Below, piece after piece: positions 43,748 to 51,250 of a stretch of 64,000 nucleotides of DNA (position 1 is its first letter; every line of letters begins with the position of its first letter). The notes under the pieces were generated by a model. That model was not told where the DNA came from. It was given only the letters and a program-made list of their open reading frames with translations, and made no database searches. The stretch comes from Actinomadura chibensis NBRC 106107. Lineage in GTDB: Bacteria > Actinomycetota > Actinomycetes > Streptosporangiales > Streptosporangiaceae. The position numbers were made by a program, and so were the translations under genes. The stretch lies in assembly GCF_001552135.1 (NCBI RefSeq), contig NZ_BCQP01000051.1, positions 1 through 64,000 of the forward strand, in the 5' to 3' direction.

Positions 43748-44569
43748 ATGCCGACGACGACACGCAAGCCGCCGGGCAAGGTCGACATCCTGCCGAAGGG
43801 CATGGGGAGCCTCGCCACCGGCCTGCCTCCGGCCGAGCCCGGCACGCTGTTCGTCCGGGGGACGAACGGCGGGATGCGGGTGTCCCCGGACTCCCGCTTC
43901 ACCGTCGTGTTCGGACGCTGCGAGCCCGACGTCCACGTCTGCGTCGGCGGCGACGACAAGCGCGTCAGCCGCCGCCACGGCGTCATCACCCGCGAGCACT
44001 CGCGGTGGGTGCTGTACAACGAGGGCAAGCTCGCGATCCGCTTCCCCGGGGCGCGGCTCGTGCTCGGCGGGCACCGGGCGGAGCTGCCGGTCACCTACCT
44101 GCCGCTGTTCATCGTCGCGCCCGGGCAGGAGCACCTGCTCGAAGTGCGCATCGCCGCCGGGGCGGCGGGGTCCGGCCCGGCCGACGTGCACGAGGTCGAG
44201 ACCTACGACCCGCAGCGCAACCCGGAGGAGGAGCACGGCGGCAACCCGTGGTACCTGACCGAGCAGGAGAGGCTCGTCCTGGTCTGCCTCGCCCAGCGCT
44301 ACCTGCGGCAGGAGCCGTGGCCGCAACCGCTCACCTGGGCGCAGGTCGCCGACGAGCTCGCCCGGCTCCGCCCCGGGGAGAAGTGGAACGACAAGCGGGC
44401 CGCGCGCGTCGTCACCGCCGTCCGGATGCGGCTCAGCCCGTACGTCGGCGGCCTCCGCGAGGAGGAGATCCCGCCGCCGATCGGCAACGCGCTCAACCAC
44501 AACCTGATCAACGTGCTGCTCGTCCACACGATGCTCCGCACGTCCCACCTGGAGGCCATCGGCGGGTAG
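43748..44569 (+). CDS. FHA-domain protein with C-terminal helical domain
   Basis: A 273-residue soluble protein. Residues about 50-130 form an FHA fold: VVFGRCEPDVHVCVGG then RVSRRHGVI, which holds the Arg, Ser and His of phosphothreonine binding. The C-terminal part (about 175-270) is helical, with a possible helix-turn-helix around LTWAQVADELARLRPG. It should read phosphorylation by the neighbouring kinases. SD GGAGAGGA precedes the ATG. It is convergent with the next kinase gene 13 nt away. Downstream partners are unknown. Confidence 0.85.
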   Translation: MPTTTRKPPGKVDILPKGMGSLATGLPPAEPGTLFVRGTNGGMRVSPDSRFTVVFGRCEPDVHVCVGGDDKRVSRRHGVITREHSRWVLYNEGKLAIRFPGARLVLGGHRAELPVTYLPLFIVAPGQEHLLEVRIAAGAAGSGPADVHEVETYDPQRNPEEEHGGNPWYLTEQERLVLVCLAQRYLRQEPWPQPLTWAQVADELARLRPGEKWNDKRAARVVTAVRMRLSPYVGGLREEEIPPPIGNALNHNLINVLLVHTMLRTSHLEAIGG

Positions 44570-44582
44570 GCGGGCGGCCGGG

Positions 44583-46403
44583 TCACGCGGGGAGCTGGGC
44601 GGCGGCCGCGTCGGCGAGGGTCGTCGCCATCGCGCACAGCTCCTTCACCGGCGGCTCGCCCCGCGCGACGAGGTACAGCAGCTCCACCGCCTCCTCGCCG
44701 TGCTGGTCGGAGTAGCTCCGGTGCACGACGCGGACCACGCACGTCCCGTCCCCGTCGCCCTTCGGCTGGACGAACGCGGGCCGCCCCCGCAGCCGGGTCG
44801 GGTTCCCGTCGTCGGCGGCGGTGGGCGGCTGGCCGCGGTCGAAGAGCAGGTGGACGTCGATGTCGCGGGTGGTGCTCCGCCACTCGCAGCCCCAGCCGCC
44901 GAAGCCGACGTCCGGCTCCGCCGCGTTGATGCCGGGGACGATGTCGAGCGCCCCCGGCCCGATCATCGCGCAGGCGTTCCGGTGCGCCAGCGACCGCGCC
45001 GGGAACGGCGGCGACCGCCGCGCGAGCGGCCCCCGGTTCAGCGCCGCGGCGGCGCGGACGGCGGCGGTCTCGGCGATGGGGCAGAGCGGGACGGGGCCGC
45101 CGTCGGTCTGGTGCGCGTCGACCAGGATGGTGGCGCCGGCGTCCGGCGGCGGCAGGACGAGGATCCGGCCGCAGGAGTCGTCCTCGGCGCGGTCGTCGAC
45201 GACGCGGACGCGCCCGATCGCGCGCGCCGGTCCGGCCGTCTCCGGCCCGCCGCCGGTGTTCAGGTCGAACTTGACGTCGACCTCGCCGCCGCGCCCGGTG
45301 GACACGAGGACGTCGCACCGGTCGAAGTTGCCGTAGTCGGTGTCGAGCTCCGTCTCCCCGTACCGGCGGAGCGCGGGCGGGTCGGTCAGCGCGCACGGGT
45401 CGGCGGTGCGCGGGTCGCCGATCAGCGACACCGGCCTCGGCTTCGGCTTCGCCGGGGCCGTGCCGCCGGACGACGGGAGCACGATCGCGAGCACCGCCCC
45501 CAGCGCGACGGCCGCGCCCGCCGCCGAGACGGCCACCGGGCGCCGCCGCGCGAACCCCACCGGACGGCGCCACGGGCGGCCGGCGCCGCGGTCGGTGGAC
45601 GGCTCGTCCTCGGTCGGGGCGGCGTAGCCGGGGCGCTCGGGCTCGGCGGCCGCGCCCGCCACCTCGTCCAGCATCCGGCGCGCCTCGGCCGGGGCGGGCC
45701 GGTCGCCCGGCTCGGGCCGGAGCATCGCCGCGACCACCCCGGCCAGCGGCCCGAGGCCGGCGTCGCGCGCCGCCGGGTCGCCGGGCGGCCCGCCGGCGAC
45801 CAGCGCCCGGACGGTCGCGCCGAGCGAGAACACGTCCGACGCCGGTTCGGGACGGCCGCGCACGACCTCGGGCGCGGCGTAGGCGGGCGTGTGGCTGACC
45901 GACCCGTTCCGCGTGATCGTCTCCCGGGCGCCGAACCGGTAGGCGGCGCCGAAGTCGGTGAGCTTGGCCGTCCCGTCCTCGGTGACGACGATGTTGCCCG
46001 GCTTGACGTCGCAGTGCACGATGCCCTCGGCGTGCAGGGCCGACAGCGCCGAGGCGATCTGCGCGCCGACGCGGGCCGCGCTCGCCGGCCGCATCGGGGG
46101 CCAGGCGTCCAGGCTGCCGCCGGGCACGTACTCAAGGACGAGCCACGACGTGTCCTCGTCGCCGGTCCGCACCCGGACGGCGTCGTACAGCGTGACCACG
46201 TGCGGATGGCTGAACCGCGCCAGCGCGCGCGCCTCCGACCGCAGCCGGTCGAACGCGCCGGGACTCTCCCCTAACTTGGCCCGCTTCAGCGCGACCCGGC
46301 GCCCGAGTTCCGGGTCCTCGGCGAGCCACACCTCACCCGTCCCCCCGCGAATGGGCCCCTTCGTCAGCCGGTACCGGCCGCCGACCTCCGCTCCCAGACG
46401 CAC
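44583..46403 (-). CDS. Ser/Thr protein kinase with single transmembrane segment
   Basis: A 606-residue protein. Kinase motifs: GPIRGGTGEVWLAED, VALKRAK, HCDVKPGNIVV (HRD is HCD), LTDFGAAYRFG and APEVVRGRPEPASDVFSLG. The activation loop and the Cys substitution make it less orthodox than the other three kinases, though the catalytic Asp is kept. A transmembrane helix (PVAVSAAGAAVALGAVLAIVLP) precedes a Cys-containing extracellular domain of about 270 residues resembling DUF3558-type lipoprotein folds only loosely. The GTG at 46403 has AAAGGAG 5 nt upstream. Its 5' end overlaps the radical SAM frame by 71 nt. Confidence 0.88.
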   Translation of the reverse strand: MRLGAEVGGRYRLTKGPIRGGTGEVWLAEDPELGRRVALKRAKLGESPGAFDRLRSEARALARFSHPHVVTLYDAVRVRTGDEDTSWLVLEYVPGGSLDAWPPMRPASAARVGAQIASALSALHAEGIVHCDVKPGNIVVTEDGTAKLTDFGAAYRFGARETITRNGSVSHTPAYAAPEVVRGRPEPASDVFSLGATVRALVAGGPPGDPAARDAGLGPLAGVVAAMLRPEPGDRPAPAEARRMLDEVAGAAAEPERPGYAAPTEDEPSTDRGAGRPWRRPVGFARRRPVAVSAAGAAVALGAVLAIVLPSSGGTAPAKPKPRPVSLIGDPRTADPCALTDPPALRRYGETELDTDYGNFDRCDVLVSTGRGGEVDVKFDLNTGGGPETAGPARAIGRVRVVDDRAEDDSCGRILVLPPPDAGATILVDAHQTDGGPVPLCPIAETAAVRAAAALNRGPLARRSPPFPARSLAHRNACAMIGPGALDIVPGINAAEPDVGFGGWGCEWRSTTRDIDVHLLFDRGQPPTAADDGNPTRLRGRPAFVQPKGDGDGTCVVRVVHRSYSDQHGEEAVELLYLVARGEPPVKELCAMATTLADAAAAQLPA

Positions 46404-47886
46404 CGCGACTCCTTTCACCCGGCGACCCGCCCGGCGCCGCCCAGCGCCACGCGCGGCCCAACCTACTGCGTGACGGCGCGGACACACACCGTTCTTCGCG
46501 AATGGAATCGGCCGGTCGCGCGGGACGCGTGCCGAATCCCGCGAGGACCGCCTCCAGGATCGGCAGCGCGCGGCCCGCCCTTTTCGCGCGGATGACCAGG
46601 TCCCAGGCGGGTTCGAATTTCTTCCAGCCCCCGGCGTAGGCGGCGTGCCTGGCCTTTCCGCGCAGCGTCGGCTTGGTGGCGGCGCCGCGCAGGATCGACC
46701 CCCACCGGTAGAAGTCGCGGTAGGCGCGCCGGTAGCCGTCCTCCAGCTGCTGAGGGGTCATCTTCGCGGGCTCGAAGACGACCGTCCGGGTGTCGTAGCC
46801 GGACCAGTCGGAATGGAGGAGGCGGCCCGCCTTCGCCATGCGGTCGTAGAGCCGCGTGCCGGGATAGGGCGTGAGGATGTGGAAGGTGGCCGTCTCGATT
46901 CCCCGGCCGACCGCCCATTCGACGGTGCGGTCGAAGACGCCGGGGTCGTCCTCGTCCATCCCGAAGACGAAGCTGCCGTTCACCATAACGCCGTTATCGT
47001 GCAGCCGGCGGACGACGGCGTCGTAGTCGCGGTCGATGTTCTGCCATTTCCGCTGCTCCGTCAGATTGGCGGCGTTGACCGTCTCGAAACCGACGAACAA
47101 ACTGCGTAGCCCCGATTCGACGGCCTTTTCGAGGAGGCCGGGGCGCAGCACCGCCTGCACCGTTCCCGCGGCCTGCCAGAGCCGTCCCATGCCGCGCATC
47201 CCGTCGAACAGCGCGGACGCGAACCTGGCGTTGCCGAACAGGTGGTCGTCGAGGAAGTACAGGTGGCGTCCGGGCAGCCGGTCGATCTCGGCGAGCGCGG
47301 CGTCGACGGTCTGCGTGTAGAACGACTTCCCGCCCTCGAAGAACGCCTCCTTGTAGCAGAAGTCGCACACGTGCGGGCAGCCGCGCGACACGACGATCGA
47401 GTTCGGCACGAGGTAGCGCTCGCGGGCGATCAGGTCGCGGCGGATCGGCGGCAGCGCGGCGAGCGTCCGCTCCGCCGACTCGTACCGCGGCGCCGGGTTC
47501 CCGGCGCGGAAGTCGGCGAGGAACCGCGGCCAGGTGTCCTCGCCGGGGCCGAGGAACACCGTGTCGGCGTGCGCGGACGCCTCGTTCGGGAGCGAGGTGA
47601 CGTGCAGTCCGCCGAGGCAGACGTAGGCGCCGCGGGCGCGGTAGAGGTCGGCGAGCTCGTAGGAGCGCCGCGCCGAGGTGATGTAGACCTGGATCACCAC
47701 GAGGTCGGGCTCGTCGGAGGTGTCGACCCGCTGCACGTGCTCGTCGGTCAGCGTCACCTCGTCGTCCGGGTCGAGGTAGCCGGCGAGCGTGGCGAGGCCG
47801 AGCGGCGGGAACAGCGAATACTTGATCGGTCGGAAGAACGGCGAGGTCGCCTCGGTCAGGGCCGGAAGGATCATCTTCACGCGCAT
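46333..47886 (-). CDS. B12-binding-domain radical SAM protein
   Basis: A 517-residue enzyme. The N-terminal B12-binding-like domain (about 1-150) contains FPPLGLATLAGYLDP and CLGGLHVTSLPNEA. The radical SAM core has CX3CX2C in SRGCPHVCDFCYK, then HLYFLDDHLFGN and FVFGMDEDD, followed by a helical C-terminal part up to about residue 450. Such enzymes methylate or rearrange unactivated carbons; substrate unknown. The last 60 residues are low-complexity and overlap the kinase gene start by 71 nt, so the true end could be shorter if there is a sequence error. Divergent from the OmpR-type regulator. Confidence 0.83.
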   Translation of the reverse strand: MRVKMILPALTEATSPFFRPIKYSLFPPLGLATLAGYLDPDDEVTLTDEHVQRVDTSDEPDLVVIQVYITSARRSYELADLYRARGAYVCLGGLHVTSLPNEASAHADTVFLGPGEDTWPRFLADFRAGNPAPRYESAERTLAALPPIRRDLIARERYLVPNSIVVSRGCPHVCDFCYKEAFFEGGKSFYTQTVDAALAEIDRLPGRHLYFLDDHLFGNARFASALFDGMRGMGRLWQAAGTVQAVLRPGLLEKAVESGLRSLFVGFETVNAANLTEQRKWQNIDRDYDAVVRRLHDNGVMVNGSFVFGMDEDDPGVFDRTVEWAVGRGIETATFHILTPYPGTRLYDRMAKAGRLLHSDWSGYDTRTVVFEPAKMTPQQLEDGYRRAYRDFYRWGSILRGAATKPTLRGKARHAAYAGGWKKFEPAWDLVIRAKRAGRALPILEAVLAGFGTRPARPADSIREERCVSAPSRSRLGRAWRWAAPGGSPGERSRGASGSGGRRPVPADEGAHSRGDG

Positions 47887-47928
47887 GCTCCATTGGACGC
47901 CGCCGAGCGCCCGCGCAGGCGTCCGTCC

Positions 47929-47949
47929 TGTGCGGATAGTGTGCGGATA
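47929..47949. promoter_or_regulatory. OmpR/PhoB-type direct repeat
   Basis: TGTGCGGATA occurs twice with an 11-bp period in the 105-bp divergent region between the B12 radical SAM gene and the response-regulator gene. One-turn direct repeats are the standard site of OmpR-family regulators. Confidence 0.65.
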
Positions 47950-47991
47950 CCGTGTCGGTCGTCCGTAATTCAATCGTTCTAGAATGTCTTT

Positions 47992-48708
47992 GTGACCTAC
48001 GGACTTCTGATCGTCGAAGACGATTTCGATATCGGTTCGGACTTGGTCGCCGTCCTGGGCGCGCACGGATACACCACGGCCCTGACCGCCAACGGGGTCA
48101 GGGCGGTCCAGCTGGTGCGGAGCGACCCGCCGCAGATCGTCCTCGTCGACCTCGGGCTGCCCGACATGGACGGGCTCGCGCTGTGCCGCCGGCTGCGCTC
48201 GCTGCGTCCCGAGCTGGCGATCCTCGTGGTGACCGCGCGGACCCGGGAGTTCGACGTCGTCATGGCCCTGGACGCGGGCGCCGACGACTACGTGACCAAG
48301 CCGTTCCGGATCGACGAGCTGCTGGCCCGGCTGCGCGCCCTGACGCGCCGCCGCAAGAGCCGCTTCGGCCCGGCCGTGGTGAGCGTCGGGGGCCTCAGCG
48401 TGAACCCGGCGGCGCGGCGGGTGCTGCTCGGCGGGCGCGAGGTCGGCCTGCGCCCCCGCGAGTTCGACCTGCTGCAGATGCTCGTGTCCCGCGCGGGCCA
48501 GGTGGTGTCGCGCGAGGAGCTGATGCGGGAGGTGTGGGGGACCGAGTGGCTCGGCGCGACGAAGACGCTCGACGTCCACGTGTGCGCGCTGCGCCGCAAG
48601 CTCGCGGCGTACGGGCACGACCCGCGGCGGATCACGACGCTGCGCAGGATCGGCTACCGCTACGAGGCCGAGGCGGCGGCGGAGCGGTGGTCGGCAGCAG
48701 GAGGGTGA
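47992..48708 (+). CDS. OmpR/PhoB-family response regulator
   Basis: A 238-residue two-domain regulator. Receiver: acidic pair ED/D near 9-11, phospho-acceptor Asp53 in LVDLGLPDMDG, and TKPF. The winged-helix effector has RPREFDLLQMLVSRAGQVVSREELMREVWG and TLDVHVCALRRKL. The GTG start comes 6 bp after a TAGAAT hexamer, so the transcript is probably leaderless. The gene overlaps the histidine kinase gene by 77 nt, tail to tail. It probably binds the TGTGCGGATA repeats upstream of itself and the radical SAM gene. Confidence 0.93.
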   Translation: MTYGLLIVEDDFDIGSDLVAVLGAHGYTTALTANGVRAVQLVRSDPPQIVLVDLGLPDMDGLALCRRLRSLRPELAILVVTARTREFDVVMALDAGADDYVTKPFRIDELLARLRALTRRRKSRFGPAVVSVGGLSVNPAARRVLLGGREVGLRPREFDLLQMLVSRAGQVVSREELMREVWGTEWLGATKTLDVHVCALRRKLAAYGHDPRRITTLRRIGYRYEAEAAAERWSAAGG

Positions 48709-49882
48709 ACACGGCCGGGTCGGTCCGGCTGAGGTAGAGCCGCCCGCCCTCGGCCTGGGCGAGCGAGCGGGCGATCGACAGGCCGAGCCCGTGCGCCGAG
48801 CCGGAGCCCGTCATCGGGCGGCGCTCGAACACGTCGTCGCCGGGGCGCGGGCCGGGGCCCTCGTCCATCACGTCGATGGCGAGCGCCGGGTCGGAGTGGT
48901 AGGCGGTGACCGTGATCGTCCCGGCGCCGTGGGTCAGCGCGTTGTCGATCAGGACGTCGAGGATCTGCGTGACGGCGGCGGACGACGCGACGACCGGCGG
49001 CAGCGGCCGGTGCAGGTTGAGCGCGAGGCTCCGTCCCATGGCCTTCGCGTCGGGCTCGTGCCGGTCGCGGACCCGTTGCAGGACGCGGACGGCGTCGAGG
49101 TTCTCGCGGTCGTCCTCGTCCCGCGCGAGCCGCAGCATCTCCTCGACGGTGTCGACGAGGGCCCAGCCGCGGCCGATCGCCGTCCGGATCGCGGTGTGCG
49201 GGTCGTCGTCCGGACGGTGCAGCCCCGCTTCGAGCCCGAGCAGCAGGCGGGTCAGCGGCGTCCTGAGCTGGTGCGCGACGTCGGTGCTGAACGCGCGCTC
49301 CCGGGCGACGGCCTCGTCCAGCCGCCGCAAAGCCTGGGCGAGCTGCTCGACGGGGCGCTGGGCGCGCCCGGCGATCCGGCGGGCCGCGACGGCGGCGAGC
49401 GCGAGCAGGGCGAGCGCGGCGAGCGCCGTCGCGGCCCAGGCCCGCTCGGTGCGGTGCCGGATCAGCGTGCCGGGCACGCCGACGCGGACGACGGTCATCG
49501 TCCCGCGCGGGTGCACGAGCGGCGCGGTGGCGGTGAGCTGGCCGTCCTCGAACGCGTCGTGGATGTGCCCGTCGCCCGCGCTCGCCGCGGCCGCCGAGCT
49601 GGACGGCCCCTCGCCGAGCACGCGCTGCCCGCCCGGCCCGTACAGCCCGACGATCCGGGACGCGTCCCCGACCACGGGCAGCCCGTCCCTGCCGCCGGCG
49701 GGCGGGGCGGTCTGGAGGCCGCTGACCAGCCGGTCCAGGTCGGCGGTGGCCTCGTCCACGTAGAGGCGCCGCACGGTGAGGCCGAGCGGCACGGCGCACG
49801 CGAGGACGGCGAGCGCGGTGATCCCGACGATCCAGCCGAGGAGGTAGCGGTGCTGCGGGACGGAGCGGTCGCGGGGTCTCAT
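48632..49882 (-). CDS. Sensor histidine kinase, last gene of the nar operon
   Basis: A 416-residue membrane kinase. TM1 is about 16-38, an extracytoplasmic sensor of about 110 residues follows, and TM2 is about 149-168. The dimerisation/phosphorylation helix has His204 in FSTDVAHQLRTPL; the ATPase domain has DVLIDNALTHG, DEGPGP and HGLGLSIARSLAQAEGG. It begins 7 nt after the narI stop, so it is transcribed with the nitrate reductase, while its likely partner regulator lies on the other strand overlapping its 3' end. The signal is not readable; the operon suggests redox or nitrate, but the sensor is unlike NarX. Confidence 0.9.
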   Translation of the reverse strand: MRPRDRSVPQHRYLLGWIVGITALAVLACAVPLGLTVRRLYVDEATADLDRLVSGLQTAPPAGGRDGLPVVGDASRIVGLYGPGGQRVLGEGPSSSAAAASAGDGHIHDAFEDGQLTATAPLVHPRGTMTVVRVGVPGTLIRHRTERAWAATALAALALLALAAVAARRIAGRAQRPVEQLAQALRRLDEAVARERAFSTDVAHQLRTPLTRLLLGLEAGLHRPDDDPHTAIRTAIGRGWALVDTVEEMLRLARDEDDRENLDAVRVLQRVRDRHEPDAKAMGRSLALNLHRPLPPVVASSAAVTQILDVLIDNALTHGAGTITVTAYHSDPALAIDVMDEGPGPRPGDDVFERRPMTGSGSAHGLGLSIARSLAQAEGGRLYLSRTDPAVFTLLLPTTAPPPPRPRSGSRSCAAS

Positions 49883-49889
49883 CGATGCC

Positions 49890-50588
49890 TCACTGCCGTG
49901 ATGGGGTCCGGACGGCGCGCGACCGGTAGACCACGTACGGACGGACGACGTAGCCGAGCGGCGCCGCGAACGCGTGCACCAGCCGGCTGAACGGCCACAG
50001 CGCGAACAATGCCATGCCGATGAGCGCGTGCACCTGGTAGACGAGCGGTGCGCCGTTCATCGCGTCGACGTTCGGGTCGAGGCCGAACAGGCTGCGGAAC
50101 CAGATCGAGACGCCGAGCCGGTAGTCGTAGGAGCCGCTGCGCGCCCCGGCGAAGGTGGCGGCGAGCCCGGCCCCGAGCACGATCGCGAGGACGGGGTACA
50201 GCACGCGGTCGCTGCGCTGGGACGACACCCGCACCGCCCGCGTCCGCAGCCGCCGCCAGATCAGCGCGGCGAACCCGACGGTGGCGGCGACGCCCGCCGT
50301 CCCGCCGACGACCAGCGCGTTGGCCCGGTACACCGACTCGGGCACCTGGAGCCGCTCGGTCAGCGACTCCGGGACGACCAGCCCGACGACATGCCCCGCG
50401 ATGACCATCAGCAGGCCGAGGTGGAACAGCGGACCCGCGACGCGCAGGATCCGGCTCTCGTGGATCTGGCTGGAGTGGGTGGTGATCCCGAAGCGGTCGT
50501 AGCGGTACCGCCACACGCTGCCGCCGACGAAGACGACCAGCGACAGGTAGGGCAGCACGCCCCACAGCGCGATGTGCAGGTGTTTCAC
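49890..50588 (-). CDS. narI: Respiratory nitrate reductase gamma subunit (cytochrome b)
   Basis: A 232-residue membrane subunit with five predicted helices carrying two haems b; it takes electrons from menaquinol and passes them to NarH. The conserved His-rich helices are visible in GPLFHLGLLMVIAGHVVGL and YQVHALIGMALFALWPFSRLVH. I used the GTG at 50588 (GTGA overlap with narJ, AAGGAC upstream), which gives the usual short N-terminus before the first helix. Confidence 0.95.
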   Translation of the reverse strand: MKHLHIALWGVLPYLSLVVFVGGSVWRYRYDRFGITTHSSQIHESRILRVAGPLFHLGLLMVIAGHVVGLVVPESLTERLQVPESVYRANALVVGGTAGVAATVGFAALIWRRLRTRAVRVSSQRSDRVLYPVLAIVLGAGLAATFAGARSGSYDYRLGVSIWFRSLFGLDPNVDAMNGAPLVYQVHALIGMALFALWPFSRLVHAFAAPLGYVVRPYVVYRSRAVRTPSRQ

Positions 50589-51100
50589 CGTCGTCGTCCT
50601 TCCGGGACGGCGGCGCACACCGCGTCGAGGACGTGCTCGTAGTCGCTGCCGTACGCGCGCAGCCCGCGCCGGAGCATGTCCAGCCCGGGGCGGTGGTCGG
50701 CGAGGAGCGGACGTCCCGCCTCGGGGTCGCGCGCCGCGAACTCCAGCATCAGCGGGAGGAAGTCGGGCAGCTCGCGGTCGGGTCCGACCCAGCCGTGCCG
50801 GCGGTAGTAGGCCTTGAGCGACGCGAGCCGCCCGCCGCGGGTGCGGGTGTCGCCGTCGGTGTAGTAGGTGAGGTACAGCGTCCGGCGCCGGGTCCGGTCG
50901 AAGGTCGCCACGTAGCGGGCGCCGAGGTCGAGGGGGGTGCCGGTCCCGGCGGCGCGCTCGCAGAACCGCGCGAGGGACCGCGCCGCCGCGCCGCGCACGG
51001 CCGCGATCGACCGGCTGACCAGCGACAACGTCTCGGGCCAGTCGTCACCCGGATAGCAGAGCAGCAACGAGGCCGACTGATAGACGATCCGCTCGGTCAC
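50585..51100 (-). CDS. narJ: Nitrate reductase assembly chaperone
   Basis: A 171-residue NarJ: an all-helical chaperone that holds NarG for molybdenum cofactor insertion and is not part of the final enzyme. The N-terminal ASLLLCYPGDDW and the central YVATFDRTRRRTLYLTYYTDGDTRTRG are family hallmarks, and LPDFLPLMLEFAA follows. The GTG start is preceded by AAAGGAG, provided by the end of the hairpin element duplicated in the narH-narJ gap. Confidence 0.94.
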   Translation of the reverse strand: MTERIVYQSASLLLCYPGDDWPETLSLVSRSIAAVRGAAARSLARFCERAAGTGTPLDLGARYVATFDRTRRRTLYLTYYTDGDTRTRGGRLASLKAYYRRHGWVGPDRELPDFLPLMLEFAARDPEAGRPLLADHRPGLDMLRRGLRAYGSDYEHVLDAVCAAVPEGRRR

Positions 51101-51248
51101 GCGTCGTCTCCTTTCTGGGGGGCGACCCCCAGACCCCCGTGGAGGAGGAGGCGTGATCCTCGCTTCGCTGCGGTCACGCGTCGTCTCCTTTCTGGGGGGC
51201 GACCCCCAGACCCCCGTGGGGGAGGAGGCGTGATCCTCGCTTCGCTGC
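51095..51248 (-). repeat. Tandem 77-bp repeat (two copies) of the recurring hairpin element
   Basis: Two 77-bp units, 51095-51171 and 51172-51248, differ at one base. Each, read on the minus strand, contains GTGACCGCAGCGAAGCGAGG, then the stem TCTGGGGG / CCCCCAGA and AAAGGAG. They fill the narH-narJ gap, and the GGAGGAGGCGTGA at the narH stop can also pair with TCACGCCTCCTCC. They match the single copy at 11328-11394. Confidence 0.85.
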
Positions 51249-51250
51249 GG

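Noticed and set aside
51095..51248. CRISPR-like array
   Set aside because: Two 77-bp units in direct tandem with no spacers; related to a dispersed hairpin element, and no cas genes are nearby.
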